DNA of 64,000 nucleotides from Thiomonas bhubaneswarensis (GCF_001418255.1 NZ_LIPV01000004.1:1-64000); one strand, 5' to 3'. Counted from the first letter of the stretch, positions 19,072 to 28,530 are shown. Notes: generated by a model from the letters alone, not told the origin. Numbers and translations are program-made.

Positions 19072-20127
19072 TTACGGCGTGCGGATCCTGATGTCCAGGG
19101 GCGTGGCCGATGGCTCTGGCACGCCATCTGCCGAGATCGGCGCGAGCAGCGCGGGGAGTCGTAGTCGGCGCGCCAGGCCGGGCATGGCGTGCTGCAACAT
19201 CTCCATGGCGTGCATGAACATGCCGGAAGCCCGCAGGCGCTGCCGCAGCAGGGTTCGCTGCCATGCACTGCCCGGGGCTGCGGCGCTGATGTCGTGCGCG
19301 AAACCTGCCCAGTTCGACTGATCCAGAATGGCCGTGCATACCGAGATGGACACTGTCAGCGGACGGGCCGAATGCCACCACCCTTCGGGGATGAAGATCA
19401 TCTCGCCCGGCCCGATGCTGCCGACGTGAGGGGTGGCTTTGGCCATCAGCGGAAACCGCGTCAGGTCGGGCTGATCGGGCCTGTCCACCAGCGACAGGTT
19501 GGGCTGCGCGGGCGATGCATAGACATTGGGCGTTTCGTGCGGGGCGAACAGGACATAGGCCTTTTCGCCGTAAATTTCCGTGATCTGGGCATGCGCGTGC
19601 TCGGCGTCGTAATGCATGATCGGAAACTTGCTTCCCGGCCCGCCCATCAGCAGCTTGAGAAAGCCGTCGGGCCGTCGCCATGCCTCGGGCATGAGAGCGC
19701 TGACATGCCGTCGCGGAAAGCCATACGGATTCTGCGGAATCAGGTCGGGCAGCACGTCGGCAAACTCCTCGTGCAAAAACAGCCGGTAAAGGTGGTAGGG
19801 GCCGGGCTGCTCTGCGCTGGATGCAAGGACCGCGTCCACAAAGTCGGCCAGACGCATGCGCTTGGAGTAAGACACCTGGACTTCGCGGTCGCCGAAGTTC
19901 TCCTTGAAGTACTGGGGCGTCCATTTGCGCAACGCGGGCCAGGCGGTCACCGCATCACGAATGATGACCGGACGGCCGGCGCGCAGATAGTGCTGCAGGA
20001 AGGCCTCGTAAGGCAGATCGCGCGCATGAACTACTTCGATGGCGCGCGACTGGGGCGCGGCGGCCGCCTCGCTATGCGCATTGCGCACCCCGGCGTCGTT
20101 GAATGTCTCGGTGATGACGGCAGCCAT
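19072..20127 (-). CDS. JmjC/cupin-8 domain protein (putative Fe(II)/2-oxoglutarate oxygenase)
   Basis: 351 residues. A cupin-like domain (about 30-255) resembling the FIH-1/JmjC hydroxylases. It starts with RAGRPVIIRDAVTAWPAL, has a metal-binding HxD in MHYDAEHAH (about 180) and a distal histidine in FIPEGWWHSARPL (about 255). These would give the 2-His-1-carboxylate iron site of a protein or small-molecule hydroxylase. The C-terminal 90 residues have no recognised motif. The start at 20127 has AAGGAGACC upstream. Substrate unknown. The gene is convergent with yhhQ and downstream of the histidine-rich outer-membrane gene. Confidence 0.8.
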   Translation of the reverse strand: MAAVITETFNDAGVRNAHSEAAAAPQSRAIEVVHARDLPYEAFLQHYLRAGRPVIIRDAVTAWPALRKWTPQYFKENFGDREVQVSYSKRMRLADFVDAVLASSAEQPGPYHLYRLFLHEEFADVLPDLIPQNPYGFPRRHVSALMPEAWRRPDGFLKLLMGGPGSKFPIMHYDAEHAHAQITEIYGEKAYVLFAPHETPNVYASPAQPNLSLVDRPDQPDLTRFPLMAKATPHVGSIGPGEMIFIPEGWWHSARPLTVSISVCTAILDQSNWAGFAHDISAAAPGSAWQRTLLRQRLRASGMFMHAMEMLQHAMPGLARRLRLPALLAPISADGVPEPSATPLDIRIRTP

Positions 20128-20262
20128 GGTAGGTCTCCTTGGAACCGTCCTATTTTGGAAGATGGCCTGTCCGTCTGCTGTGACAAGTTGTGAGGTCTGT
20201 CCTCGATCCGCGAAACCGAGTGACTGCGGCCACCGCACCCGATGTTGGTCGGCGTACAGCGT

Positions 20263-21657
20263 TCAGTGCGCGTGAGCGTGCTGGCCTCCGAAGCTAAGCT
20301 GGTATTGTAGGAACACCTGATTGAAGGATCGGCGAACGGCGTCATAGCGGCCATCGCCGTTGACATCTTCGGCTACCGGCACGCGTGCGCGGGACATCTG
20401 CACCCGCAGACGTTGGTGGCGGTCGATGTTCCAGGTGGCCACCAGGCTGGCCCGCTGCAGGGCGTCAAAAGCGCTGTTTTGGCGCGGACAGCGCATGGCC
20501 TGATAGGGTGGGGCGCAGTTCGCCGGAGAGGCGCTGCGCAAGGCCTCATGCACATTGCCCACGCTGTCGATGCGCACCCCGACCTGCCACCGCGGCGCTA
20601 TGCCGTAGAGCGCCTGCAGCACGTAACCGTCGATGCGTAACTGTCGCGGCATGCCGATATTCCACGGTTTGGTGTCGTGGTAAACCAGTAGCAGGTCTTT
20701 GCGCTGTCTGAAGTATTCGGCCGTCAGGTGCACGTCGCCCGCGCCCTGTTCGCCGCTGCCTTCGCGCTGCCAGCCCAGAGACGCGATGTCGGTGCGTGTG
20801 GAGCCCTGCAAGGCATGGTCGGCGTCGTTGATGCCGGGGTGGTAGGTGTGCAGTTCCTGATGCTGTCGGCCACCGATGGTGGCCAGGCCGACGGAAAGCA
20901 ACTGGGCCGGTGCGATATTCCAGTCGGCTTTGGCAAAAGCCGTCCACACCTGCGGCCAGTGAGCGCTGCGGCGCATCGGAATGTCCACGGTCTTGCCGCT
21001 GGTGGTGACATAGCCTTGTACGTCGCCCGTCTGCGCTGCCACGCCTTCATTGTCCGACCGCAGCGCCTCTGCGCTCAAACGCAGGCGAGCCCCATCACCC
21101 AGAGGAGCAAGCCAGTTCACTTGCAGGCCATCGCCGCGCAAGCCGCCAGCCAGCAGCATTTGATAGGGCAGCGCCTGATCGACGAAATCCCAGGCGTGAG
21201 GATGAAGGTCGTTCTGCTGGCCGACGGCGCTGAAAAACCGACCGCCTTGCACCTGCGCGCCCTGCATGAACTCTCGACTGCGCAGCCACGCTTCTTCGAG
21301 TTCGAAGTCGTGACCATCGCTGGACAGCCGCAGCGCGGCCTCGCCCCAGCCCGGTGCCTGGGCATGCAGCCCAGCTTCGAGGGTCTGCAGGTTCAGGCCG
21401 CGACTGAAATCGCCGCCGTGGCTGTGTCCTCCGCCTGTATCGGTGTGCACATTGAAGATGCCGTTGGCGTTCTGGACGTAGCCTGCGCCGCGCCCACCGA
21501 CCGTATCGTCATAGGCCACTCCGCCGAGAATGGCGAAGGGCTTGATCTGCAAGGCTTGGTGTTCTTTTTCGGCTTCAGCCCATGCTGCAGTACCAGACGA
21601 GGCCAGCATCGTGAGGAGCAATTTCGGAATGATTCTGATGTCGAGCTTCATGATCAT
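20263..21657 (-). CDS. Histidine-rich outer-membrane beta-barrel protein, probably zinc-related
   Basis: 464 residues (458 if the second ATG at 21651 is used). A Sec signal peptide is followed by alternating strands rich in Tyr/Trp/Gly, ending in a C-terminal strand with Phe (VFLQYQLSFGG) and a histidine tail QHAHAH. A loop near residue 75 reads GGGHSHGG, and NDLHPHAWDFVDQALPY occurs in the middle. There is no TonB box or plug, so it is a porin-like barrel rather than a TonB receptor. A Zur-like palindrome overlaps the region just before the start. Zinc binding or uptake is inferred from histidines plus operator; the family itself I cannot name. Confidence 0.72.
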   Translation of the reverse strand: MIMKLDIRIIPKLLLTMLASSGTAAWAEAEKEHQALQIKPFAILGGVAYDDTVGGRGAGYVQNANGIFNVHTDTGGGHSHGGDFSRGLNLQTLEAGLHAQAPGWGEAALRLSSDGHDFELEEAWLRSREFMQGAQVQGGRFFSAVGQQNDLHPHAWDFVDQALPYQMLLAGGLRGDGLQVNWLAPLGDGARLRLSAEALRSDNEGVAAQTGDVQGYVTTSGKTVDIPMRRSAHWPQVWTAFAKADWNIAPAQLLSVGLATIGGRQHQELHTYHPGINDADHALQGSTRTDIASLGWQREGSGEQGAGDVHLTAEYFRQRKDLLLVYHDTKPWNIGMPRQLRIDGYVLQALYGIAPRWQVGVRIDSVGNVHEALRSASPANCAPPYQAMRCPRQNSAFDALQRASLVATWNIDRHQRLRVQMSRARVPVAEDVNGDGRYDAVRRSFNQVFLQYQLSFGGQHAHAH

Positions 21658-21661
21658 GTCA

Positions 21662-21678
21662 ACGTTATAACGTAACAT
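21662..21678 (-). promoter_or_regulatory. Putative Zur (zinc uptake regulator) box
   Basis: It contains the perfect 12-bp palindrome ACGTTATAACGT (21662-21673). Read on the minus strand, the 17-mer matches the gammaproteobacterial Zur consensus (ATGTTATA-N-TATAACAT) at 13 of 16 fixed positions. It ends 5 bp before the first candidate start codon of the histidine-rich outer-membrane gene. The AT-rich stretch stands out sharply from its GC-rich surroundings. Confidence 0.65.
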
Positions 21679-21786
21679 ATGATACATAGCGTTACATCCA
21701 TGTCGTGCAGGCCTTTTTCATCTGAGTACGCGCGATGACGATGGCAAGCGCACTGGAAGGTTGGCAGTCTCCATAGAATCGGGCCT

Positions 21787-23649
21787 ATGACTTCCGTCGC
21801 GCTGGCGCGCAAGTGGCGCCCCAAATCATTTGCTTCCCTCGTGGGGCAGGACCATGTGGTGCGGGCGCTCACGCATGCGCTCGACCACAACCGCCTGCAC
21901 CACGCCTATCTGTTCACCGGCACGCGCGGGGTGGGCAAGACGACGGTGTCGCGCATTCTGGCCAAGGCGCTCAACTGCACCGGGCCGGACGGGCAGGGCG
22001 GCGTGACCAGCCAGCCTTGCGGGGTCTGCCCGGCGTGCACCGAGATCGACGCTGGGCGCTTCGTCGATTACATCGAACTCGACGCCGCCTCCAATCGCGG
22101 TGTCGAAGACATGACCACGCTGCTGGAGCAGGCGGTCTACAAACCCACGGCGGGCCGCTTCAAGGTCTACATGATCGACGAAGTGCACATGCTGTCCAAC
22201 CACGCCTTCAACGCCATGCTGAAGACGCTGGAGGAGCCGCCCGACTATGTGAAATTCGTGCTCGCCACCACCGATCCGCAGAAGGTGCCGGTGACGGTGC
22301 TGTCGCGCTGCCTGCAGTTCAATCTCAAGCAGATGATGCCCGCGGCCATCGTCGATCATCTGCAGCAGGTGCTCAAGGCCGAGAACGTGCCGGCGGAAGA
22401 TGCCGCGCTGCGCCTCATCGCCCGCGCCGCGCACGGTTCGATGCGCGATGCGCTCTCGCTCACCGACCAGGCCCTGGCGTATTGCGCCGGCCGGGTCGAG
22501 ACGGCCGCCGTGCAGCAGATGCTGGGCACGGTCGATCGCAGCGATCTGCTGCAAATTTTGCAGGCCCTGGCTGCTCAGGACGGCGTGGCCATGATCGCGC
22601 AGGCCGACGCGCTGGAAGCGCGCGGCCTGTCGTTCGGTGTCGCGCTGGAAGAACTGGCGACGCTGCTGCAAACCCTGGCGCTGCTGCAGCTCGTGCCGCA
22701 AGCTGCCGATGCACAAGATCCGCAACACGAAATGCTGATGACGCTGGCGGGGCAGCTCAGCCCGGAGTTGGTGCAACTCGCCTACACCACCGTGCTGCAC
22801 GGCCGCAACGAACTGTCGCTCGCGCCGGATGACCGCACCGGCTTCACGATGACGCTGCTGCGTCTGCTGGCGTTTGCTCCGGTCGTGGCTGGCAGCGTGC
22901 CGACGGGCGGGCTGGCCCTGCCCAATGGAGGCGGCGCTGCACCTGCGTCCCAAGGCAAGGCGGCGCCCGTTGCGCAGGCCTCTGCGCCGGTAGCCAAGCC
23001 TTCTGTGCAGACGGCGTCCGAGGCCATGCCGCGTAGCGCGGCCATTTTGAGTGCTCCGTCGGAGTCGGCTGCGCCGATACACGTAGCGCAGGAAGCGGCC
23101 ACAACCGGTCTAATCGCGTCGACCAAGCCGCCCGCGGTGCCGCTGGCCGAAGCCCAGATCGCTCGGGCGGCCGCGCCCGTGCCGTCCTCTGCTACCCAGC
23201 CCGCCGCGCCTCCCCAGGGCGCCGCGATCAAGCCACCCTTGCAGATCGCCCCCGGCACCGACTGGCCTGCGCTGGTGCAGCGGCTCGACGTGCCTGCGGG
23301 TCTGCCCCGCGCCCTGGCGCAGCAGAGCGAACTGGTCGCGCTCGACGGCCTCAACTGGCTGCTGCGCGTGCCCAACGAGCAACTCACCCGCGCCGGGTCG
23401 CTCGACAAACTCCAGACCGCTGTGCGACAGGCTTTGGGCCAGGACATCATGCTGCGCACCGAGACGGGCGAGGTGACCGACAGCGCGACCCAGCGCGACG
23501 CGCGGGCCAGGGCCAAGGCGCAGGCCGATGCCGAAGCCGCGATTCAAGGCGATCCGCTGGTGCAGCAACTCATCCGCGATCTGGGCGCGCAGATCGTGCC
23601 CGGCAGCCTCAAACCCATGCCCGCAGCGGGGCGGACGTCATCGGCCTGA
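21787..23649 (+). CDS. dnaX: DNA polymerase III subunit gamma/tau
   Basis: 620 residues. Clamp-loader ATPase that loads the sliding clamp and tethers polymerase cores. Walker A is GTRGVGKTT (Lys51), a zinc module carries CGVCPAC (78-84), and the Walker B/DEVH segment is [10 protein letters not shown]. The SRC sensor motif is TVLSRCLQF. An Ala/Pro-rich linker (about 375-485) leads to the tau C-terminal domain. I saw no A6G-type slippery site, so a separate short gamma product is not evident. It is followed by ybaB and recR in the conserved order. Confidence 0.97.
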   Translation: MTSVALARKWRPKSFASLVGQDHVVRALTHALDHNRLHHAYLFTGTRGVGKTTVSRILAKALNCTGPDGQGGVTSQPCGVCPACTEIDAGRFVDYIELDAASNRGVEDMTTLLEQAVYKPTAGRFKVYMIDEVHMLSNHAFNAMLKTLEEPPDYVKFVLATTDPQKVPVTVLSRCLQFNLKQMMPAAIVDHLQQVLKAENVPAEDAALRLIARAAHGSMRDALSLTDQALAYCAGRVETAAVQQMLGTVDRSDLLQILQALAAQDGVAMIAQADALEARGLSFGVALEELATLLQTLALLQLVPQAADAQDPQHEMLMTLAGQLSPELVQLAYTTVLHGRNELSLAPDDRTGFTMTLLRLLAFAPVVAGSVPTGGLALPNGGGAAPASQGKAAPVAQASAPVAKPSVQTASEAMPRSAAILSAPSESAAPIHVAQEAATTGLIASTKPPAVPLAEAQIARAAAPVPSSATQPAAPPQGAAIKPPLQIAPGTDWPALVQRLDVPAGLPRALAQQSELVALDGLNWLLRVPNEQLTRAGSLDKLQTAVRQALGQDIMLRTETGEVTDSATQRDARARAKAQADAEAAIQGDPLVQQLIRDLGAQIVPGSLKPMPAAGRTSSA

Positions 23650-23707
23650 TGGACAATGTCTGACCGCTGCCCATGCAGCCATTCCCATTTTGATCGAAGG
23701 ACACCCC

Positions 23708-24037
23708 ATGTTCAACAAAGGACAACTCTCCGGCCTGATGAAACAGGCGCAGATGATGCAGGACAATCTCAAGCGCGTGCAGGACGAGCTCGCGCACATC
23801 GAGGTCGAAGGCCAGTCCGGCGCCGGTCTGGTGAAGGTGGTGATGACCTGCAAGTTCGGCGTCAAGCGCGTGAGCATCGACCCCAGCCTGGTCGCCGAAG
23901 ACCGCGACATGCTGGAAGACCTGGTCGCCGCCGCCTTCAACGACGCGGTTCGCAAGGCCGAAGCCACCTCCCAGGAGAAGATGGGCGCGGCCACCGCTGG
24001 CATGCCCCTGCCGCCGGGCATGAAGCTGCCGTTCTGA
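23708..24037 (+). CDS. ybaB: YbaB/EbfC nucleoid-associated protein
   Basis: 109 residues. A small dimeric DNA-binding protein with N-terminal helix [20 protein letters not shown] and the conserved strand block [20 protein letters not shown]; the tail [11 protein letters not shown] is typical. The gene lies between dnaX and recR, an almost universal order. The start at 23708 follows AAGGACACCCC. It probably shares a transcript with dnaX and recR. Confidence 0.96.
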   Translation: MFNKGQLSGLMKQAQMMQDNLKRVQDELAHIEVEGQSGAGLVKVVMTCKFGVKRVSIDPSLVAEDRDMLEDLVAAAFNDAVRKAEATSQEKMGAATAGMPLPPGMKLPF

Positions 24038-24050
24038 CCGGCTGCGCGCG

Positions 24051-24662
24051 ATGCACGAGGCCGCCCCAGGGCATGTCCCGGCACTCGACGCCCTGATCGA
24101 CGCGCTCAGGCATCTGCCGGGCGTCGGCCCCAAGTCGGCGTCGCGCATGGCTTACCACCTGCTCGAACATGACCGCGAGGCCGCGCAGCGCATTGCCCGC
24201 GCGCTCGACGCCGCGCTCGGCGCGGTGCGGCGCTGCGAGCGCTGCAATACCCTCACCGAGGACACGGTGTGCAGCATCTGTGCGGATCCGCGCCGCGACG
24301 CCCGCCAGCTCTGCGTCGTCGAGACCCCGGCCGATCTGGCCGCTGTCGAGCAGACGCTGACTTACCGCGGGCTGTACTTCGTGCTCATGGGCCGCATCAG
24401 CCCGCTAGACGGTCTGGGGCCAAAAGAAATCGGTCTCGACCGCCTCATGGCCCGGGCGCTCGACGGCGAGGTGGACGAAGTCATTCTCGCGACCAACTTC
24501 ACCAACGAGGGCGAGGCCACCGCGCACGTCATCGCTGAAACCCTGCGCCCGCGCGGCCTGCGCGTCACCCGTCTGGCGCGCGGCGTGCCCGCGGGAGCCG
24601 AGTTGGAGTATGTCGATCTGGGCACCATCGCCCGCGCGCTGGTCGACCGCCGTGGCACCTGA
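24051..24662 (+). CDS. recR: Recombination mediator RecR
   Basis: 203 residues. With RecF/RecO it helps load RecA at gaps. A helix-hairpin-helix ([18 protein letters not shown], 21-38) is followed by a four-cysteine zinc finger (Cys62, 65, 74, 77). A Toprim domain follows ([15 protein letters not shown]) and then a C-terminal Walker-B-like segment. Length and domain order are normal. It starts 13 bp after ybaB. Confidence 0.97.
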   Translation: MHEAAPGHVPALDALIDALRHLPGVGPKSASRMAYHLLEHDREAAQRIARALDAALGAVRRCERCNTLTEDTVCSICADPRRDARQLCVVETPADLAAVEQTLTYRGLYFVLMGRISPLDGLGPKEIGLDRLMARALDGEVDEVILATNFTNEGEATAHVIAETLRPRGLRVTRLARGVPAGAELEYVDLGTIARALVDRRGT

Positions 24663-24764
24663 TTCGGCTCGCGCCTGAGGCGTCCCTGCACGATCGGTCG
24701 AGCCGGGATAAGCTTGAGGCATTCGATCCGTGTGAACAACGCGGGCATTCATTCCCTGACACCC

Positions 24765-25862
24765 ATGCAGCGACGACTGTTCCTTCAATCCGCCGGGGCG
24801 CTGGCCTGTTCCGGGCTGACACCATGGCTGCGGCCGACAGCCCTTGCGGCCATGCAGGCCGCGGGCTCTATCGAGGTGTATGCGGGCGCCATCGGCCCCG
24901 GTGCCTACAACGCGGGCAGCTTTCTGCAGGCCCGGTTTCACGACCCGCGCGGCATGGCGCTCGACGCCCAGGGCAACCTTTTCGTCGCCGACTACGTCAA
25001 CAGCGTGGTACGCAAACTGGGCACCGACGGCCAGGTGACCCTCGTCGCCGGCGAGGTGGAGCAGCGCGATGCCCGCAACGGCCCGGCGCTTAAGGCGCGG
25101 TTCTATTCACCCGAATGCGTGGCGGTGGCGACTGATGGCACCCTGTTCGTCACCGATTCCGGCAGTAACACCGTGCGCCGCATCCATCGTGACGGCATGG
25201 TCAGCACTTGGGCGGGCAAGCTCGAAGTGGAAGGTTTTGCCGACGGCAAGGGCGGCGCGGCTCGCTTCAACCATCCCGTCGGCCTCGGGGTCAATGCGCA
25301 GGGCGTGGTGTATGTGGCCGATGCGTACAACAGCACGGTGCGCCGGATCAGCACCAGCGGCGTGGTCAGCACCTTGGCCGGCTCTCCGGGCAGCACCGGC
25401 TGGCGCGACGGCCAGGGCGCGCAGGCACGGTTCAACACCCCGGTCGGGCTGACGCTGGATGCGCATGGCAATGTGTTCGTCAGCGAGTACTTCAACAACG
25501 TCATCCGCCGCATCACCCCGGACGGCAAGGTGAGCACCTTCGCCGGAACGCCCGGCAAAGGCGGTTTCGCCGATGGCCCGGCCCGGCAGGCGCTGTTCCT
25601 CCACCCGCAAACGCTGTCGTTCGCACCTGATGGCAGCCTGATCGTGGCCGATACCGGCAACAACCGGGTACGCCGCATCGCCCCGGACGGACAGGTGAGC
25701 ACCCTGGCCGGCACCGGCGAGGGCGACAAGGTCATGGTCGGCGCGCTGCCCGGCATCCTGCATCAGCCCTACGGCGTGCAGGCCCTGGCCGATGGCTCGG
25801 TGCTGGTGACGGGCCTCAACGCGCTGCTGCGCATCCTGCCCGACAAGCCGTTGATGACTTGA
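24765..25862 (+). CDS. Exported NHL-repeat beta-propeller protein
   Basis: 365 residues. The N-terminus MQRRLFLQSAGALACSG has the shape of a signal peptide with twin arginines, so it is probably exported. The rest is a run of about six NHL repeats (residues 60-350). Each follows the pattern FxxPxGLALDAxGNLFVADxxNxxVRRI and is followed by a VSTLAG turn, building one propeller. Such propellers act as binding scaffolds or, in some families, as lactonases or lyases; no catalytic residues can be assigned. The start at 24765 was chosen for the signal sequence. It is convergent with queF, 1 bp apart. Confidence 0.85.
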   Translation: MQRRLFLQSAGALACSGLTPWLRPTALAAMQAAGSIEVYAGAIGPGAYNAGSFLQARFHDPRGMALDAQGNLFVADYVNSVVRKLGTDGQVTLVAGEVEQRDARNGPALKARFYSPECVAVATDGTLFVTDSGSNTVRRIHRDGMVSTWAGKLEVEGFADGKGGAARFNHPVGLGVNAQGVVYVADAYNSTVRRISTSGVVSTLAGSPGSTGWRDGQGAQARFNTPVGLTLDAHGNVFVSEYFNNVIRRITPDGKVSTFAGTPGKGGFADGPARQALFLHPQTLSFAPDGSLIVADTGNNRVRRIAPDGQVSTLAGTGEGDKVMVGALPGILHQPYGVQALADGSVLVTGLNALLRILPDKPLMT

Positions 25863-25863
25863 A

Positions 25864-26283
25864 TCAGGCTGCGGTGGGGTCGGCGGCGTCGAACTGCGTC
25901 AGATCGACGCGCGGCGCTGGTTTCCAGCCGCGCTTGCGGTGCTCGACCACCACGCTGGTGTAAATGCCGCCGCGCACATACCAGCGTGCGGTGACGCGCA
26001 GGAAACGCGGCGACATGGCTTTGACCAGATCGTCGAGGATGGTGTTGGTCACCTTTTCGTGAAACGCCCCCTCGTCGCGGTAACTCCACATATAGAGCTT
26101 GAGGCTCTTGAGTTCGACGCATTTCTTGTCGGGAATGAAGTCGATGTCGAATCGGGCGAAATCCGGTTGGCCGGTCAGCGGGCACAGGCAGGTGAATTCA
26201 GGAACCTGCATGTGGATGTGATAGTCGCGCCCCGGGGCGGGATTCGGGAAGGTTTGCAGCGTTTTACTGGGTTTTGTCGTCAT
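25864..26283 (-). CDS. queF: NADPH-dependent 7-cyano-7-deazaguanine (preQ0) reductase
   Basis: 139 residues, the short unimodular QueF type. It reduces preQ0 to preQ1 in queuosine synthesis. The catalytic cysteine is Cys34 in [13 protein letters not shown], the acid is Asp41, and the family motif E-L-K-S-L-K-L-Y is at 57-64. Its product preQ1 is the ligand expected to switch the riboswitch before yhhQ, so both steps of precursor supply lie in this window. It is downstream of rnfB on the same strand. Confidence 0.97.
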   Translation of the reverse strand: MTTKPSKTLQTFPNPAPGRDYHIHMQVPEFTCLCPLTGQPDFARFDIDFIPDKKCVELKSLKLYMWSYRDEGAFHEKVTNTILDDLVKAMSPRFLRVTARWYVRGGIYTSVVVEHRKRGWKPAPRVDLTQFDAADPTAA

Positions 26284-26303
26284 ATCAAGGATGATCCTGA
26301 AAG

Positions 26304-26963
26304 TCAGCGGGGTCTGGCCTGACGCTGCCGGGCCTTTTCCAGCGCGGCCTTGAGCAGGGCGGCCTTGCGGTCTGCTGAAGGCGCGGCGGCAGTTTTGGAT
26401 GGGGAAGTTGCGCTAGGCACAGCCGGGCCATCCGTGGCGGGCTGCCTCGGGTGGTGTTCGAGATGGCGAGCGTAGCGTTGCCGCGCCTCGTCCGCCTGGG
26501 CGGGGCTCCAGGCGTTCCAGCCGGTTCGCCGGGCTTCGTCGGGCTCGGTTGGCGGCACCATGCGGATGCAGTCTACCGGGCAGGGCGGCAGGCACAGCGC
26601 GCACCCGGTGCACCATTGCGCGATCACGCTATGCATATGCTTGGCCACCCCTGCGATGGCGTCCACCGGGCAGGCCTGAATGCACAGCGTGCAGCCGATG
26701 CACTGCGCCGGGTCGATGACGGCCAGCTCGCGCGGGCCCTCGCCGCCGCAGGCGGGGTCGAGCGGCAGGGCAGGGCGGTGCAGCAGGGCAGCGAGGCTGG
26801 CGATGCCCTGTGCGCCTCCCGGCGGACAGCGGTTGATCTCGGTGCCTTCTTCGGCAATGGCCCGGGCATAGGCCGCGCAGTCAGGATAGCCGCAGCGGGT
26901 GCATTGCGTCTGCGGCAGCAGGGCGTCGATTTGCGCGGCCAGGGCCTCGCTCGCTGTGGGCAT
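26304..26963 (-). CDS. rnfB: RnfB/RsxB-like ferredoxin, stand-alone
   Basis: 219 residues. An N-terminal Fe-S domain carries [15 protein letters not shown] (about 21-35) and a fourth cysteine in NRCPPGG. It is followed by two 4Fe-4S ferredoxin motifs, [14 protein letters not shown] (about 90-103) and [14 protein letters not shown] (about 120-133), and an Ala/Lys-rich tail. Rnf complexes pass electrons between ferredoxin and NAD or SoxR. The usual N-terminal membrane anchor is missing and no other rnf genes are nearby, the common situation in Burkholderiales. It therefore probably works as a soluble electron carrier with an unknown partner. Confidence 0.9.
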   Translation of the reverse strand: MPTASEALAAQIDALLPQTQCTRCGYPDCAAYARAIAEEGTEINRCPPGGAQGIASLAALLHRPALPLDPACGGEGPRELAVIDPAQCIGCTLCIQACPVDAIAGVAKHMHSVIAQWCTGCALCLPPCPVDCIRMVPPTEPDEARRTGWNAWSPAQADEARQRYARHLEHHPRQPATDGPAVPSATSPSKTAAAPSADRKAALLKAALEKARQRQARPR

Positions 26964-26972
26964 GACGGGTGG

Positions 26973-28265
26973 TCAGGCGGCCGCGGGCTTGCGCGCAGGC
27001 TTGCGTGGCGGATCGCCCGCCGCACCCTGCGGGTGCGCAGCGATGAAATCGCGCACCACCGGGTAAACCTTCTCGCGCCAGCGTCGGCCCGAGAAAATGC
27101 CGTAGTGCCCCGCCCCCTCGGCGACGTAGTGCTGGCGGCTGACCGCGGCGATGCCGGTGCACAGATCGTGCGCCGCCTCGGTCTGCCCGGCGCCTGAAAT
27201 GTCGTCGAGTTCGCCCTCGATGGTCAGCAGGGCGGTGCGGTGAATGTCTTGCGGGCGCACAGGCTTGCCCGCGACCTTCCAGGTGCCGTTGACCAGCCCG
27301 AAGTCCTGAAATACCAGTTTGATGGTGTCGAGGTAGTAATCGGCGTCCATGTCGAGCACCGCGTTGTATTCATCGTAGAAACGGCGGTGGGCTTCGGCGT
27401 CGTCGTTGTCGCCGCGGATCAGGTCGAGGAAGTAGTCGTAGTGCGACGAAAGGTGGCGGTCGGGGTTCATCGCCACGAAACCGCTGTGCTGCAGAAAGCC
27501 CGGATACACCCGCCGCCCCGCTCCTGGATAGTTGGCAGGCACGCGATAGATCACGTTGTTCTCGAACCAGGAGTAGCTCTTGTTCATCGCCAGGTTGTTC
27601 ACCGCCGTGGGCGACTTGCGCGCGTCGATGGGGCCGCCCATCATAATCATGCTGCGCGGCGTGATCTCACCGGCGCTGGCCATCAGCGAAATGGCTCCCA
27701 GCACCGGCACCGTGGGCTGGCACACCGACATCACATGCACGTCTGGGCCGATGGCGGCGATGAATTCGCGCACATACGCCACATAGTCGTCCAGGCTGAA
27801 GGTGCCCTTTTCGATCGGCACCATGCGGGCATCGTTCCAGTCGGTGATGAACACCTTGTGGTCCTGCAGCATGGTGCGCACGGTGTCGCGCAGCAGCGTG
27901 GCATGGTGACCCGAGAGCGGCGCCACGATCAGCACGGTCGGGTCGTCCTTGAGCTTGCCGAGCAAGCCAGCGTCGTCGGAAAACCGCTTGAAGCGCAACA
28001 GGCGGCAAAACGGCTTTTCCATCACCACCCGTTCCTGCACCGCCACCGCCTTGCCTTGTATGGAGACCGTGTCGATGTCGAAGGACGGCTTCTCGTAGTC
28101 CTTCAACAGCCGGTGCATCAGGTCGTAGCTGGCCGAGACGCGCTGGGTGACGGTGTGCGGCACCGCGGGCCATATGGGGTTGGCGTAAAACTTGGCGGCG
28201 GCTTCGGCAAAGTCGGCCAGCGGGCGCATCAGGGCGCGCTGGGTTTCATACAGGTCATACACCAT
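26973..28265 (-). CDS. phaZ: Intracellular polyhydroxyalkanoate depolymerase
   Basis: 430 residues. It mobilises stored PHB granules in the cytoplasm. It matches the Ralstonia PhaZ1 type: N-terminal MVYDLYETQRALMRPLADFA, and the cysteine nucleophile Cys182 in HVMSVCQPTVPVLG, where Ralstonia uses Cys183. The C-terminal GAGHYGIFSGRRWREKVYP carries the catalytic histidine. A Lys/Pro/Ala-rich tail may contact the granule. The start at 28265 was chosen from the conserved N-terminus. It is the first gene of a leftward group with rnfB and queF. Confidence 0.95.
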   Translation of the reverse strand: MVYDLYETQRALMRPLADFAEAAAKFYANPIWPAVPHTVTQRVSASYDLMHRLLKDYEKPSFDIDTVSIQGKAVAVQERVVMEKPFCRLLRFKRFSDDAGLLGKLKDDPTVLIVAPLSGHHATLLRDTVRTMLQDHKVFITDWNDARMVPIEKGTFSLDDYVAYVREFIAAIGPDVHVMSVCQPTVPVLGAISLMASAGEITPRSMIMMGGPIDARKSPTAVNNLAMNKSYSWFENNVIYRVPANYPGAGRRVYPGFLQHSGFVAMNPDRHLSSHYDYFLDLIRGDNDDAEAHRRFYDEYNAVLDMDADYYLDTIKLVFQDFGLVNGTWKVAGKPVRPQDIHRTALLTIEGELDDISGAGQTEAAHDLCTGIAAVSRQHYVAEGAGHYGIFSGRRWREKVYPVVRDFIAAHPQGAAGDPPRKPARKPAAA

Positions 28266-28396
28266 GATGGGCTCCGACTTCGGGCTTGTTGCGATGCACA
28301 AATTTTAGCCGGGCTGGGCCATCTGCGCACGAGGGAATTCGCTGGTCAGGACACCGGAAGTGGGGCAACGGCAAACGCTTCTGACGCACGGGAAAA

Positions 28397-28427
28397 TGCT
28401 ACGAAGCTAGACCTGACCCCGTTTTCC
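28397..28427 (+). repeat. Left inverted repeat of the 3.4 kb cassette
   Basis: 31 bp matching the reverse complement of 31778-31808 at 28 of 31 positions. The core TAGACCTGACCC is identical in both. The outer end begins TGCTACGAAG. See the right copy at 31778. Confidence 0.85.
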
Positions 28428-28448
28428 GTGACCCCGTTTTCCGGTTCC

Positions 28449-28530
28449 ACGTCGGACCTGGCGGACCTGGTGGCGGAGCGGCTGCGATCGTGGGGGGTGG
28501 ATGTGTACCGCGGCTTCGGGCTGACGGCGA
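28449..28530 (+). pseudogene. Truncated duplicate of the M20 amidohydrolase N-terminal region
   Basis: Bases 28462-28521 are identical over 60 bp to 30620-30679 inside the intact amidohydrolase gene. The fragment encodes the same residues (DLVAERLRSWGVDVYRGFG). A 9-bp internal duplication precedes the identity, and after it the frame runs into unrelated sequence. It has no start and no catalytic motifs. It is a recent partial copy or a recombination scar. Confidence 0.85.

Noticed and set aside
21787-23649. Programmed frameshift in dnaX
   Set aside because: No A6G-type slippery heptamer with a following stem was found near the end of the ATPase part.
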